From assembly GCF_000412695.1 (NCBI RefSeq), contig NC_021499.1:496001-560000 (forward strand): a stretch of 64,000 bases of DNA, in the 5' to 3' direction. The stretch is from Pseudomonas resinovorans NBRC 106553 (GTDB lineage Bacteria; Pseudomonadota; Gammaproteobacteria; Pseudomonadales; Pseudomonadaceae). Position numbers and translations under genes: made by a program. The notes under the pieces were generated by a model. It was given only the letters and a program-made list of their open reading frames with translations. It had not been told where the DNA came from and searched no databases. Shown piece by piece: positions 1 through 8,587 of the stretch (its first letter is position 1; each line of letters begins with the position of its first letter).

Positions 1-1
1 G

Positions 2-502
2 AAACTCCTCGGCCACCTGGTGATCCGTGGTGACGCCAAGGACGCGGCCTTCGCCGGCGGCGTGCACAGCGCCCTCGGCCTGGAGCTGCCGGTGGCCCTG
101 ACCCTGGTGGCCAGCGGCGACACCTCGCTGCAGTGGCTGGGGCCGGACGAGTGGCTGCTGATCGTTCCGGGCGGCACCGAGTTCGAGGTCGAGCAGCGCC
201 TGCGCAAGGCCCTGGATGGCCAGCACATCTCGGTGGTCAACGTCAGCGGCGGCCAGACCATTCTCGAGCTCTCCGGGGCCAAGGCCCGCGAGGTGCTGAT
301 GAAGTCCACCTCCTACGACGTGCACCCGAGCAACTTCCCGGTGGGCAAGGCCGTGGGCAGCAACTTCGCCAAGTCGCAGCTGGTGATCCGCCACACCGGC
401 GAGGAAACCTGGGAGCTGCTGGTACGCCGCAGCTTCGCCGACTACATCTGGCTCTGGCTGCAGGACGCCAGCGCCGAGTACGGGTTGGCGGTGAAGGCCT
501 GA
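2..502 (+). CDS. soxG: Sarcosine oxidase gamma subunit (5'-truncated by window edge)
   Basis: This is the C-terminal 166 residues of the gamma subunit of heterotetrameric sarcosine oxidase, which oxidatively demethylates sarcosine to glycine and passes the methyl group to tetrahydrofolate. The frame is open to the left window edge, so roughly 40 N-terminal residues are missing. The visible part has the GcvT-like features of the family: WLGPDEWLL near the start, then VVNVSGGQTILELSG, and an LLVRRSFADYIWLWL segment near the C-terminus. Immediate neighbours purU and fdhA on the same strand are the usual companions of soxBDAG in Pseudomonas and support the call. The rest of the sox operon should lie just outside the window. 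Confidence 0.9.
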   Translation, partial: KLLGHLVIRGDAKDAAFAGGVHSALGLELPVALTLVASGDTSLQWLGPDEWLLIVPGGTEFEVEQRLRKALDGQHISVVNVSGGQTILELSGAKAREVLMKSTSYDVHPSNFPVGKAVGSNFAKSQLVIRHTGEETWELLVRRSFADYIWLWLQDASAEYGLAVKA

Positions 503-519
503 TCGGCACGGGGCCCCTG

Positions 520-626
520 GTAGGTTGGCGCAGAGCGGAGCGAAGCCCAACGATACCGGCCCCGGAAGGACCTCAGGGAGCGCCATGCGCTCCTTGTTGG
601 GCTTCGCAAGCTCAGCACCAACCTAC
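520..626. repeat. REP doublet, type A, between soxG and purU
   Basis: A 107-nt inverted repeat starts with GTAGGTTGG and ends with CCAACCTAC. Each arm is itself an imperfect hairpin (GTTGG...CCCAAC) behind a GTAG head, the layout of REP sequences in opposed pairs (BIME/REPIN). Other type A copies lie at 11352, 23450 and 40384. It ends only 24 nt before the purU start, so it could affect read-through from the sox operon. Confidence 0.75.
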
Positions 627-650
627 GTTGTTGCGCCCCTGGAGATCGAG

Positions 651-1514
651 ATGAGCCGCACACCCGATACCTGGATCCTCACCGCCCACTGCCCGAGCGT
701 GCTCGGCACGGTGGACGCGGTGACGCGCTTCCTCTTCGAGCAGCATTGCTACGTCACCGAGCACCATTCCTTCGATGACCGGCTGTCCTCGCGCTTCTTC
801 ATCCGCGTCGAGTTCCGCCAGCCGGACGGTTTCGACGAGCAGGCCTTCCGCGCCGGCCTCGCCGAGCGCCTGGCGCCCTTCGACATGGACGTGGAGCTGA
901 CCCCACCGGGCTATCGCGCCAAGGTGGTGCTGATGGTCTCCAAGGCCGACCACTGCCTGAACGATCTGCTCTATCGCCAACGCATCGGCCAACTGGCCAT
1001 GGACGTGGTGGCGGTGGTGTCCAACCACCCGGACCTGGAACCCCTGGCCCGCTGGCACGGGATTCCCTACCACCATTTCCCCCTCGACCCCAATGACAAG
1101 CCGGCCCAGGAGCGCCGGGTGCTGCAGGTGATCGAGGTGAGCGGCGCCGAACTGGTGGTGCTCGCCCGCTACATGCAGGTGCTCTCGCCCGAGCTGTGCA
1201 AGCGCCTCGATGGCTGGGCGATCAACATCCACCACTCCCTGCTGCCCGGCTTCAAGGGCGCCAAGCCCTACCACCAGGCCTACCAGAAGGGCGTCAAGCT
1301 GGTGGGCGCGACGGCGCATTACATCAATAACGACCTGGACGAAGGCCCGATCATCGCCCAGGGCGTCGAGTCGGTGGACCACGCCCACTACCCCGAAGAC
1401 CTGATCGCCAAGGGTCGTGACATCGAGTGCCTGACCCTGGCCAAGGCCGTGGGCTACCACATCGAGCGACGGGTGTTCCTCAACGCCAACCGTACGGTGG
1501 TGCTCAACGCCTGA
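651..1514 (+). CDS. purU: Formyltetrahydrofolate deformylase
   Basis: PurU hydrolyses 10-formyl-tetrahydrofolate to tetrahydrofolate and formate, regenerating THF during sarcosine/glycine-derived C1 flux. The 287-aa product has an N-terminal ACT domain (about residues 8-90) and a C-terminal formyltransferase domain with INIHHSLLPGFKGAKPYHQA and LDEGPIIAQ, carrying the Asn, His and Asp of the catalytic site. The frame extends upstream to 525 through the REP element, but the ATG at 651 is preceded by GGAG with 6-nt spacing and gives the family's normal length (about 280-285 aa), so it was chosen. It lies between soxG and fdhA, which fits disposal of the formate and formaldehyde C1 units made by sarcosine oxidation. 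Confidence 0.95.
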   Translation: MSRTPDTWILTAHCPSVLGTVDAVTRFLFEQHCYVTEHHSFDDRLSSRFFIRVEFRQPDGFDEQAFRAGLAERLAPFDMDVELTPPGYRAKVVLMVSKADHCLNDLLYRQRIGQLAMDVVAVVSNHPDLEPLARWHGIPYHHFPLDPNDKPAQERRVLQVIEVSGAELVVLARYMQVLSPELCKRLDGWAINIHHSLLPGFKGAKPYHQAYQKGVKLVGATAHYINNDLDEGPIIAQGVESVDHAHYPEDLIAKGRDIECLTLAKAVGYHIERRVFLNANRTVVLNA

Positions 1515-1522
1515 GTGCCACT

Positions 1523-1564
1523 CCCCGGATTGCATCCGGGCTGCTTCGGTGCGCATGGCGCACC
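1523..1564. repeat. REP-like pair of hairpins, type D
   Basis: Two short hairpins in tandem: CCCGGAT-TGC-ATCCGGG (1524-1540 approximately) and GGTGCGC-ATG-GCGCACC (1548-1564). The first belongs to the type D sequence GTAGCCCGGATGCAATCCGGG also seen at 48215 and 58859. It sits in the 176-nt gap between purU and fdhA, so fdhA may have its own promoter. Confidence 0.6.
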
Positions 1565-1690
1565 CTATTTCACGGAACCCGCCCTGCCAGGTTTCACCGG
1601 CGGTGTCCGGCAACAGACGCAAGCTCCAGTACAAGGCCGCGTGGCCGAAGGTCGCGCCTTTGTGTTCACAACAACAACGGAGAATTACGC

Positions 1691-2890
1691 ATGTCTGGTA
1701 ATCGTGGTGTCGTTTATCTCGGTTCGGGCAAGGTCGAAGTGCAGAAGATCGACTATCCGAAGATGCAGGACCCCCGCGGCAAGAAGATCGAACACGGGGT
1801 GATCCTGAAAGTCGTTTCCACCAACATCTGCGGTTCCGACCAGCACATGGTGCGTGGTCGTACCACCGCCCAGGTCGGCCTGGTGCTCGGCCACGAGATC
1901 ACCGGCGAGGTGATCGAGAAGGGCAGCGACGTGGAAAACCTGAAGATCGGCGACCTGGTTTCCGTGCCGTTCAACGTGGCCTGCGGCCGTTGCCGTTCCT
2001 GCAAGGAACAGCACACCGGCGTCTGCCTCACCGTCAACCCGGCCCGCGCCGGCGGCGCCTATGGCTACGTCGACATGGGCGACTGGACCGGCGGCCAGGC
2101 CGAATACGTGCTGGTACCCTACGCCGACTTCAACCTGCTGAAACTGCCGGACCGCGACAAGGCCATGGAGAAGATCCGTGACCTGACCTGCCTCTCCGAC
2201 ATCCTGCCCACCGGCTACCACGGCGCGGTCACCGCCGGCGTCGGCCCGGGCAGCACCGTCTACGTCGCCGGTGCCGGCCCCGTGGGTCTGGCCGCCGCCG
2301 CTTCCGCCCGCCTGCTGGGCGCCGCGGTGGTCATCGTGGGTGATGTGAACCCGGTGCGCCTGGCCCATGCCAAGGCCGTCGGCTTCGAGATCGCCGACCT
2401 GTCCCTGGACACCCCGCTGCACGAGCAGATCGCCGCCCTGCTGGGCGAGCCGGAAGTGGATTGCGCCGTCGACGCGGTGGGCTTCGAGGCCCGTGGCCAC
2501 GGCCACTCCGGTGCGCAGCACGAGGCGCCGGCCACCGTGCTCAACTCGCTGATGCAGGTCACCCGCGTGGCCGGCAAGATCGGTATCCCCGGCCTCTACG
2601 TCACCGAAGACCCGGGCGCGGTGGACGCCGCCGCGAAGATCGGTGCCCTGAGCATCCGCTTCGGCCTCGGTTGGGCGAAATCCCACAGCTTCCACACCGG
2701 CCAGACCCCGGTGATGAAGTACAACCGCGCGCTCATGCAAGCGATCATGTGGGACCGCATCAACATCGCCGAAGTGGTGGGTGTGCAGGTCATCAGCCTG
2801 GACGACGCGCCCCGTGGCTACGGCGAGTTCGATGCCGGCGTGCCGAAGAAATTCGTCATCGACCCGCACAAGACCTTCAGCGCGGCCTGA
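1691..2890 (+). CDS. fdhA: Glutathione-independent formaldehyde dehydrogenase
   Basis: This zinc-dependent medium-chain dehydrogenase oxidises formaldehyde with tightly bound NAD(H) and no glutathione; the homologue from P. putida is a tetramer and can also dismutate aldehydes. The product is 399 aa, the same length as the P. putida enzyme. Catalytic zinc ligands are visible as C47 (NICGSDQ) and the H of LGHEITGE. The structural zinc cysteines are in CGRCRSCKEQHTGVC, and the Rossmann motif is GAGPVGLAAA. ATG 1691 follows an AACGGAGAA ribosome site; the upstream open frame through the type D repeat is not coding. It completes the soxG-purU-fdhA set that detoxifies C1 units from sarcosine and choline breakdown. 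Confidence 0.95.
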   Translation: MSGNRGVVYLGSGKVEVQKIDYPKMQDPRGKKIEHGVILKVVSTNICGSDQHMVRGRTTAQVGLVLGHEITGEVIEKGSDVENLKIGDLVSVPFNVACGRCRSCKEQHTGVCLTVNPARAGGAYGYVDMGDWTGGQAEYVLVPYADFNLLKLPDRDKAMEKIRDLTCLSDILPTGYHGAVTAGVGPGSTVYVAGAGPVGLAAAASARLLGAAVVIVGDVNPVRLAHAKAVGFEIADLSLDTPLHEQIAALLGEPEVDCAVDAVGFEARGHGHSGAQHEAPATVLNSLMQVTRVAGKIGIPGLYVTEDPGAVDAAAKIGALSIRFGLGWAKSHSFHTGQTPVMKYNRALMQAIMWDRINIAEVVGVQVISLDDAPRGYGEFDAGVPKKFVIDPHKTFSAA

Positions 2891-2942
2891 TCGTTCGCAA
2901 GACCCCCGACGCCGCGATGTGACAGCCGCGGCGTCTGTCCCT

Positions 2943-2970
2943 CAAGGGGCCCTTCGGGGTCCCTTTTTTT
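2943..2970 (+). terminator. Rho-independent terminator after fdhA
   Basis: Stem AAGGGGCCC / GGGTCCCTT with a TTCG-type loop (one G-U pair), followed by seven T residues. It lies 53 nt after the fdhA stop and ends the sox-purU-fdhA transcript. Confidence 0.85.
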
Positions 2971-3444
2971 ATCCTCCGCATGGCGGGCGGAGTTCTTGTA
3001 GGGGCGAATTCATTTGAACTCGGGAAACCACGTCCTTAGGACGTGGTCATGAGTCATCGGCTCTGCGTGTGACGATTGAGCTGCCTGGCTACCAGGATGA
3101 CGGTTGTAGGATGTGGTTGAGCGAAGCGATACCCATCAGCGCCCGCGCACAGCATGGGTATCGCTTCGCTCAACCCATCCTACGTTGCTGCGTCGCGGTG
3201 GTCAGTTTCGTCGCGAGGAAGAGCTCAGGGAAAAGTTCTGCCAGCGCTCTCGGATTTCCTCCGGGCTACGAATTGCCAGGCGGCACCGAGATGCCCCCTT
3301 CCAGGGGGCCAAAAGCAAGTCCATGTTCTACGAACGTGGATGTTTACTCGCCAAGGGCCGCGCAGCAGCCCCATCGGCCTCAGAGGGCAGACCTGCGGCC
3401 TGCTTGGCGAATGAGTTCGCCCCCAACGAAGAGCCAGGGCGAGT
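2971..3444. other. Gene-free region packed with inverted repeats
   Basis: No credible gene was found here. Visible structures are a half REP of type C (GTAGGGGCGAATTCA at 2998), a 19-nt palindrome CCACGTCCT-T-AGGACGTGG near 3028-3046, the full type B doublet at 3106-3183, a degenerate type D arm (CGGATTTCCTCCGGGCTACG near 3250), and a type C right arm (GGCGAATGAGTTCGCCCCC near 3404-3423). The convergent genes fdhA and the DUF1704 gene point into it. Confidence 0.6.
3106..3183. repeat. REP doublet, type B
   Basis: A 78-nt inverted repeat with arms GTAGGATGTGGTTGAGCGAA and its near-complement ending CCATCCTAC. Inside each arm ATGGGT.../...ACCCAT forms a hairpin behind the GTAG head. Further copies of this type are at 4747, 45425, 55139 and 62054. 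Confidence 0.8.
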
Positions 3445-4698
3445 TTATTCCTCCTCGAGCTCCACGAACCGTTCCAGGTCCACCACCTCCAGATTGATCC
3501 GCCCGACGAAGGCGGAGAAGGCCAGGGCGGCCGCCAGGCGACGCAGGTCGGCGGCCCAGGGTGGGACGTAGCGCGGTTGCTGCAGCCAGCCGGATTCGAA
3601 CAGCGGCGCCAGGCGCACCACATCGCCCGCGCTCATGCGTCCGGCGAACAGCTGGCGCAGCAGTTCCGGGCGGTTATCGCGCACCGCCACCCGCAGCAGG
3701 GTGTGTACCCCGAGCATGCCGATCACGTAGCAGGCGTCCTTGGTGAAGGCACCGCCACCGCGCACATCGGCGCCCCTGAACACCCGTTGGGTGGAGCGGA
3801 AGGATTCCTCCTCGCTTTGCCCTGCGTCGAGGAAACCCTGGAACACCTCGATGAAGTCGGCGCCGTCCAGGGCCTGCTGCACCGCCACCACCCGCAGGGC
3901 GACACGGCGCAGGCGCTGGATGTCGATGCTGCCGGTGAGCAGCTCGGCAAGCATGGCGATACCTTCCTGGGTCTGGGTGGTGCGCGGCGAACCCAGGGCC
4001 AGGCTGGTCAGGTGCGGTTGCGCACGGCCGTTCAGCGCGGTGGCGACATGCACGAAGGCCTCGTGTTGCAGCAACTGGGCCTTGTCCAATTCGGAAAAAC
4101 GCGCCGAGGCGCGCAGGCGGATGCGGGTGGCGCCGGCGATGGCCTTGGAGGCGAGGTCCGGGTCCACTACCACCTTGACCTGGTCGGGGCCGAAGAAGGC
4201 GTCCACCTCGGTGCGCATCCAGGCGGCGAAGTCCTCCGCCGGGATGGTCGCCTCGGTGGCGGGAATGCTGCGGTTGTCCAGCAGGGCGTCGGTGGTGTCG
4301 AGGAAGAAACGCGCCGCGACCAGGGGCGTCATTCTCTGCCGCTCGTAGTAATGGTCGGGGCGCTGGTAGAGGCGCGAGGAATACTCACTGAAGGCCGGCG
4401 TGCCGATGCCGCCGAGCATGCGCCCGGCGCAGGCGTAGCTGCGCGCGGTGGCGGCGAGGAAGGTACCGGCGGGGTGGCCCTCGTCGCACTGCCCGGCAAG
4501 GGTTTCCAGGGCATTGATCTCTGCGTAGTGATCCCGGGGTTCGAGCCGCACCTCCGGGAGCCTTGGATGGCCAGCGCGCCAGTCGGCGAGGAAGCGCTCC
4601 TCGATACCGTCCGGCCAGGCGATGGCCTCCAGCACGCGAATCTTGCGCGCCAGGCGGGGGAGGGCGGCGTCCAGTTCGACAAGGCGGGTTTCGTTCAT
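3445..4698 (-). CDS. DUF1704 / MATCAP-like metallopeptidase (QEGLA-motif protein)
   Basis: The 417-aa product belongs to the DUF1704 family (TIGR02421, once described as flavohemoglobin expression-modulating QEGLA-motif proteins). The family also contains the eukaryotic tyrosine carboxypeptidases MATCAP/KIAA0895. The metal site is visible: H212-E213-A-F-V-H217 (HExxxH) and the downstream glutamate in Q244-E245-G-I-A. So it is probably an active zinc metallopeptidase with an unknown bacterial substrate. ATG 4698 was chosen over a TTG 30 nt upstream because it opens the conserved region with an AGG-containing leader. It is flanked by REP doublets on both sides and appears to be monocistronic. 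Its link to flavohemoglobin is by family name only. Confidence 0.8.
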   Translation of the reverse strand: MNETRLVELDAALPRLARKIRVLEAIAWPDGIEERFLADWRAGHPRLPEVRLEPRDHYAEINALETLAGQCDEGHPAGTFLAATARSYACAGRMLGGIGTPAFSEYSSRLYQRPDHYYERQRMTPLVAARFFLDTTDALLDNRSIPATEATIPAEDFAAWMRTEVDAFFGPDQVKVVVDPDLASKAIAGATRIRLRASARFSELDKAQLLQHEAFVHVATALNGRAQPHLTSLALGSPRTTQTQEGIAMLAELLTGSIDIQRLRRVALRVVAVQQALDGADFIEVFQGFLDAGQSEEESFRSTQRVFRGADVRGGGAFTKDACYVIGMLGVHTLLRVAVRDNRPELLRQLFAGRMSAGDVVRLAPLFESGWLQQPRYVPPWAADLRRLAAALAFSAFVGRINLEVVDLERFVELEEE

Positions 4699-4746
4699 GG
4701 CGGCGGAACCTGAAGTCTGGTCTTTCAAGGCTAGCCCAGGGGCACC

Positions 4747-4818
4747 GTAGGATGGGTAGAGCCTGCGAAACCCATCAATTCGCGGTGATGGGTTTCGCTT
4801 CGCTCAACCACATCCTAC
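4747..4818. repeat. REP doublet, type B
   Basis: A 72-nt inverted repeat from GTAGGATGGGTAGAGCCTGC to CAACCACATCCTAC, with two ATGGGT/ACCCAT hairpins. It lies in the divergent space between the DUF1704 gene and the DUF2780 gene. Confidence 0.8.
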
Positions 4819-4941
4819 GTACTGAACAGCGCCGACAGGAGGCGGGGAACACGCGGCCCGCCGCCGCTGTCACAGACACGAGCTTCCGCTCACCGTCCGG
4901 TACGCAGTGTTCCGGTTCGGATTCATTCTCGAGGTCCTCCT

Positions 4942-5625
4942 ATGCACAGTCCCCGTAGCCTGACCCTGGCCGTCCTGCTCAGCCTGGCCGCCAGCCCGGT
5001 GTTCGCCGTTACCCTGGGCGATGTCGTTGCCGCCGCTGCCGCGAGTGGCGCGGGCCAGGAAGAGAAGGCGCCGGGTATTGCGCCGGCGGAGTCGGCGGCG
5101 CTGCTGGAGCAACTGGGCGGCCAGTTGAATATCACCCCGGAGCAGGCCATCGGCGGTGCCGCTGCGCTGTTCGGCCTGGCACGCAACAATCTGCCGGCCG
5201 AGCAGTTCTCTCAGTTGGACCAGGCGGTGCCGGGCGTCGGCATGCTCACCGACCCCAACACCCAGGGCCTGCTGAGCAGCATCGGCGGCCTGCTCGGCCA
5301 GCAGGCGGGCACTGCCCTGGGCGGCCAGCCCGGCGTGCTTGCCGGGCAGCAGATGAACAGTATGGCGGATGTCAGCCAGGCCTTCGGTTCGCTGGGCATG
5401 GATAGCGGCCTGATCGGCCAGTTCGCTCCGCTGATCCTGTCCTTCCTCGGTCAGCAGGGCCTGGCCGAGAACCTGCTGCAAAACCTGGGCAACCTCTGGA
5501 AGTGGACCGTGCCGCCGGTCACCCCGGGGCTGCAGCAAGCGCCCGTGCAGCAGACCCCGGTCCAGCAGGCGCCGGCACAGCCGGTACTACCGCTGCAACC
5601 GGCGGTGAGCGGCCTGTCGACCTGA
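4942..5625 (+). CDS. Secreted DUF2780 (VcgC/VcgE family) protein
   Basis: A 227-aa protein with a clear signal peptide (MHSPRSLTLAVLLSLAASPVFA, probable cleavage after FA) and a DUF2780-type body rich in Gly, Leu and Gln, including GLLGQQAGTALGGQPG and LILSFLGQQGLAENLLQNLGNLW. The C-terminus is a low-complexity Gln/Pro/Val tail of imperfect repeats (QQAPVQQTPVQQAPAQP). A strong GAGGTCCTCC-type leader precedes the ATG. The biological role of the family is unknown; an exported, possibly envelope-associated function is all that can be said. The gene stands alone between a REP doublet and a convergent acyltransferase. Confidence 0.8.
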   Translation: MHSPRSLTLAVLLSLAASPVFAVTLGDVVAAAAASGAGQEEKAPGIAPAESAALLEQLGGQLNITPEQAIGGAAALFGLARNNLPAEQFSQLDQAVPGVGMLTDPNTQGLLSSIGGLLGQQAGTALGGQPGVLAGQQMNSMADVSQAFGSLGMDSGLIGQFAPLILSFLGQQGLAENLLQNLGNLWKWTVPPVTPGLQQAPVQQTPVQQAPAQPVLPLQPAVSGLST

Positions 5626-5634
5626 TTCGCAAGG

Positions 5635-5660
5635 GGGGTAGGTGCCCGCGCGCCTACCCC
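5635..5660. terminator. Hairpin between convergent genes
   Basis: GGGGTAGG...CCTACCCC with an extra GC/GC extension forms a stem of about 10 pairs, overlapping the stop codon of the acyltransferase gene. There is no U-run on either side, so termination activity is uncertain. Confidence 0.45.
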
Positions 5661-6547
5661 TGCAGTTCCGCGCGCAGCGCTGCGACGCGCGCATCCTTCT
5701 CCTGCCAGAGCCGGCTGACCCAGGCCTGCAGGTATTGGCGAAATTCCCCGTCGTTCTCGTAGTCGCCCTGCCACAGGGCCGGGTCCAGCTCGCGGGTCTG
5801 GATGTCCACGATCACGCGCGGCACCTGGCCGCTGAGCAGCGCCCAGAAGCCGGGCACGCCCTCGCCGGGGTAGGCCAGGGTGACGTCGAGGATGGCGTCC
5901 AGCTGCTCGCCCAGGGCCGCCAGGACGAAGGCCACGCCACCGGCCTTGGGCTTGAGCAGGTGGCGGTAGGGCGAGCCCTGGTTGGCATGCTTGGCCGGGG
6001 TGAAGCGGGTGCCCTCCAGGTAGTTCACCACGGTCACCGGCATGCGCTTGAACTTCTCGCAGGCGGCACGGGTGATCTCCAGGTCCTTGCCCTTCATCTC
6101 CGGGTGCTTTTCCAGGAAGGCCTTGCTGTAGCGCTTCATGAAGGGGTAGTCCAGGGCCCAGAACGCCAGGCCCAGCAAGGGCACCCAGATCAGCTCCTTC
6201 TTGAGGAAGAACTTGAAGTAGGGCGCCTTGCGGTTGAACGCCTGGACCAGCGCCGGGATGTCCACCCAGGACTGGTGATTGCTGATGACCAGGTAGGAGG
6301 TGTCGCGGCGCAGCCCGTCGCCGCCGCGGATATCCCAGTGGGTGGGGGTGAAGACGGCGAAGACCCGCTTGCAGTTCTCCGCCCAGGCTTCGGCGATCCA
6401 CATCACCGTGCGTGAACAGGCGTCGCGCAGGGCCTGGCCGGGCAGGATCAGCTTGAGCAGGGCGACGGCCAGCATGGGGCCGATCAGGGCCAGGGTGTTG
6501 AGCAACAGCAACAGGGTGGTGGCGAGTCCGGTCAGCAATGCCCGCAT
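5654..6547 (-). CDS. PlsC-family acyltransferase (YihG-like)
   Basis: A 297-aa inner-membrane lysophospholipid acyltransferase of the 1-acyl-sn-glycerol-3-phosphate acyltransferase superfamily, closest in layout to E. coli YihG. An N-terminal membrane segment (about residues 5-35) is followed by the catalytic NHQSWVD (HX4D) motif near residue 90. The substrate-binding YLEGTRFTP motif is near residue 165. It would transfer a fatty acyl chain to lysophosphatidic acid or a related acceptor on the cytoplasmic face. It is monocistronic on the minus strand and divergent from the HD-GYP gene, with about 150 nt between them. The specific acceptor cannot be told from sequence. Confidence 0.88.
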   Translation of the reverse strand: MRALLTGLATTLLLLLNTLALIGPMLAVALLKLILPGQALRDACSRTVMWIAEAWAENCKRVFAVFTPTHWDIRGGDGLRRDTSYLVISNHQSWVDIPALVQAFNRKAPYFKFFLKKELIWVPLLGLAFWALDYPFMKRYSKAFLEKHPEMKGKDLEITRAACEKFKRMPVTVVNYLEGTRFTPAKHANQGSPYRHLLKPKAGGVAFVLAALGEQLDAILDVTLAYPGEGVPGFWALLSGQVPRVIVDIQTRELDPALWQGDYENDGEFRQYLQAWVSRLWQEKDARVAALRAELQG

Positions 6548-6700
6548 GGGTCCTTGGCTCCTCGTCCGTTTGAGTCCGCGCCATGATACCCAGACGTTGC
6601 CCGTGCGACGAGCGGTCGGCCGGCGCTACGGGCGCTTGCCTGGCCCCGGCCCAGGTGGATTATGCTGTCGTCCTGATATCGCCTGCCTAGCGTACCCGTC

Positions 6701-7942
6701 GTGCTCAAACGAATTGTCGTGACCGACCTGCGGATCGGTATGTACATCCAGGAACTCTGTGGCTCCTGGATGGACCATCCGTTCTGGAAGACCAGCTTCC
6801 TGCTTGCCAATGCCAAGGACCTGCAGCGCATCCTCGATAGCGCCGTGGGGGAGGTCTGGATCGACACCGCCAAGGGCCTGGACGTGGCGGCAGGGGAAAG
6901 CGCCGAGGAAGTCGAGGCGCAGGCCGAGAGCCAGCTGCAGTCGGCGGATGTCGAACCGCCGCCGGCGCCGAATCCCACCAGGGTCAGCCTGGACGAGGAA
7001 ATGGGCCGCGCCCTGCGCCTGTGCGCCCGCTCCAAGCAGGCGGTGATGGCGATGTTCAACGATGTCCGTCTCGGGCACGTGGTGGAGATGGCCGAGGCCC
7101 ACCTGCTGGTGGAGCAGATCACCGAATCGGTGATCCGCCATCCCAATGCCCTGATCAGCCTGGCGCGGCTGAAGACCAGCGACGAATACACCTACATGCA
7201 CTCGGTGGCGGTCTGCGCCCTGATGGTGGCCCTGGCGCGCCAGCTGGCCATGGGCGAGGCAGAGGTGCGCGAGGCGGGCCTCGCCGGCCTGCTGCACGAC
7301 ATCGGCAAGATGGCGGTGCCGCTCGAGTTGCTGAACAAGCCGGGCAAGCTGTCCGATGGCGAATTCGCCGAGGTGCGCAAGCACCCCACGGCCGGCGCGC
7401 GCATCCTGCTGGACAGCCGCCAGGTCAGCGCGGCGGTGCTGGATGTCTGCCTGCATCACCACGAGAAGTACGACGGCTCGGGTTACCCTCATCGCCTGGC
7501 GGGTGAGCAGATCAGCGTGCTGGCGCGCATGGGGGCGATCTGCGACGTGTATGACGCCATCACCTCCGACCGCCCCTACAAGAAAGGCTGGAGCCCCGCC
7601 GAGGCGGTGCGCAAGATGGCCGAGTGGACCCGTGGCCACTTCGATCCGCATCTGTTCCAGGCCTTCGTCAAATCCATCGGCATCTACCCCACCGGCTCCC
7701 TGGTGCGCCTGGAAAGCGGCCGCCTCGGAGTTGTCCTGGAGCAGCACCCGCAATCGCTGCTGACCCCGCTCGTGAAGGTCTTCTTCTCGGCGCGCTCCCA
7801 GCTGCCCATCCCCCAGGAAGTGATCGACCTGTCCAGGGGCGACCGCATCGAAAGCCGCGAGTCGCCGGAGGACTGGGGCTTCAAGAAGCTCGATGAACTC
7901 TGGAGTGGCGTGACCATCGGTCGCGGCGCCCTGTTCGATTGA
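6701..7942 (+). CDS. DUF3391 plus HD-GYP domain c-di-GMP phosphodiesterase
   Basis: The 413-aa protein has an N-terminal DUF3391 domain (about residues 1-130) and an HD-GYP domain (about 150-320). The metal ligands and signature are intact: H167, H199-D200 in LLHDIGK, HHH at 252-254, and the GYP in EKYDGSGYP. It should therefore hydrolyse c-di-GMP to pGpG and GMP. It resembles the active P. aeruginosa PA4108 by domain order. The start is GTG 6701, which opens the conserved LKRIVVTDLRIGMYI segment; the leader has only a weak ribosome site. There is no signal sequence or receiver domain, so its input is unknown. A diguanylate cyclase lies 28 kb away in this window. Confidence 0.9.
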   Translation: MLKRIVVTDLRIGMYIQELCGSWMDHPFWKTSFLLANAKDLQRILDSAVGEVWIDTAKGLDVAAGESAEEVEAQAESQLQSADVEPPPAPNPTRVSLDEEMGRALRLCARSKQAVMAMFNDVRLGHVVEMAEAHLLVEQITESVIRHPNALISLARLKTSDEYTYMHSVAVCALMVALARQLAMGEAEVREAGLAGLLHDIGKMAVPLELLNKPGKLSDGEFAEVRKHPTAGARILLDSRQVSAAVLDVCLHHHEKYDGSGYPHRLAGEQISVLARMGAICDVYDAITSDRPYKKGWSPAEAVRKMAEWTRGHFDPHLFQAFVKSIGIYPTGSLVRLESGRLGVVLEQHPQSLLTPLVKVFFSARSQLPIPQEVIDLSRGDRIESRESPEDWGFKKLDELWSGVTIGRGALFD

Positions 7943-8005
7943 TGGCGAACCATTGAGCGTCCCGCCAGTCCGAGAAACTTACCCCCTCAACCAGGAGATG
8001 CTGCG

Positions 8006-8518
8006 TTGAAACCCCTGATTGCCCTGCTCGCCCTGGTGGCGCTGCCCGCCGTCGCCGCCAAGGAGCCCACCCTCTACGGCCGCTACGAATACGTTCGCCT
8101 GCCGGAAATCGGCCAGACCCTGAAGGCGAAGATGGACACCGGCGCCCTGACCGCATCGCTGTCGGCCAAGGACATCGAGCTGTTCAAGCGCGATGGCGAG
8201 GAGTGGGTGCGCTTCCGCGTGGCAGCCAAGGATGCCGACGACACTCTCTTTGAACATCGCCTGTCGCGCATGAGCAAGATCAAGAACCGCGCCGACGAGC
8301 TGGGCGAGGAAGACGAGGCGCCCAGCGCGGAGATTTCCAAGCGCCCGGTGGTGGACCTGGAAATGTGCCTGGGCGGGACCAAGCGCACGGTCGAGGTCAA
8401 CCTCACCGACCGCTCCAGCTTCAACTACCCGCTGCTGATCGGCGCCAAGGCCCTGCGTGAGTTCAAGGCCGCCGTGTACCCGGGCCGCAAGTTCACCGCC
8501 GGCAAGCCGCAATGCTGA
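8006..8518 (+). CDS. Exported retropepsin-like protein (former 'ATP-dependent zinc protease' family)
   Basis: A 170-aa protein with an N-terminal signal peptide (MKPLIALLALVALPAVA) and a retropepsin-like fold with the active-site motif K-M-D-T-G-A-L-T-A-S-L near residue 45. The family (PF05618) was first named zinc protease, but the DTGA motif indicates an aspartic peptidase-like fold. The start is TTG 8006: the only nearby ATG (7998) hits a stop after three codons, and AGGAG lies 9 nt upstream of the TTG. It sits 69 nt before creB, an arrangement I recall for the PAO1 homologue, suggesting a link to envelope stress handled by Cre. Substrate unknown; the call of activity rests on one motif. 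Confidence 0.75.
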   Translation: MKPLIALLALVALPAVAAKEPTLYGRYEYVRLPEIGQTLKAKMDTGALTASLSAKDIELFKRDGEEWVRFRVAAKDADDTLFEHRLSRMSKIKNRADELGEEDEAPSAEISKRPVVDLEMCLGGTKRTVEVNLTDRSSFNYPLLIGAKALREFKAAVYPGRKFTAGKPQC

Positions 8519-8587
8519 CCGGCGCCTGATTGACGGAGTGCGTGCCTTGGGGCAACGTCCCTCCCATTTCCATGAGCCGGGACGCCC

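Noticed and set aside
3069..3571. Overlapping plus-strand ORFs of about 140-150 codons
   Set aside because: They run through REP arms and then antisense to the DUF1704 gene; no domain and Arg/Pro-rich composition.
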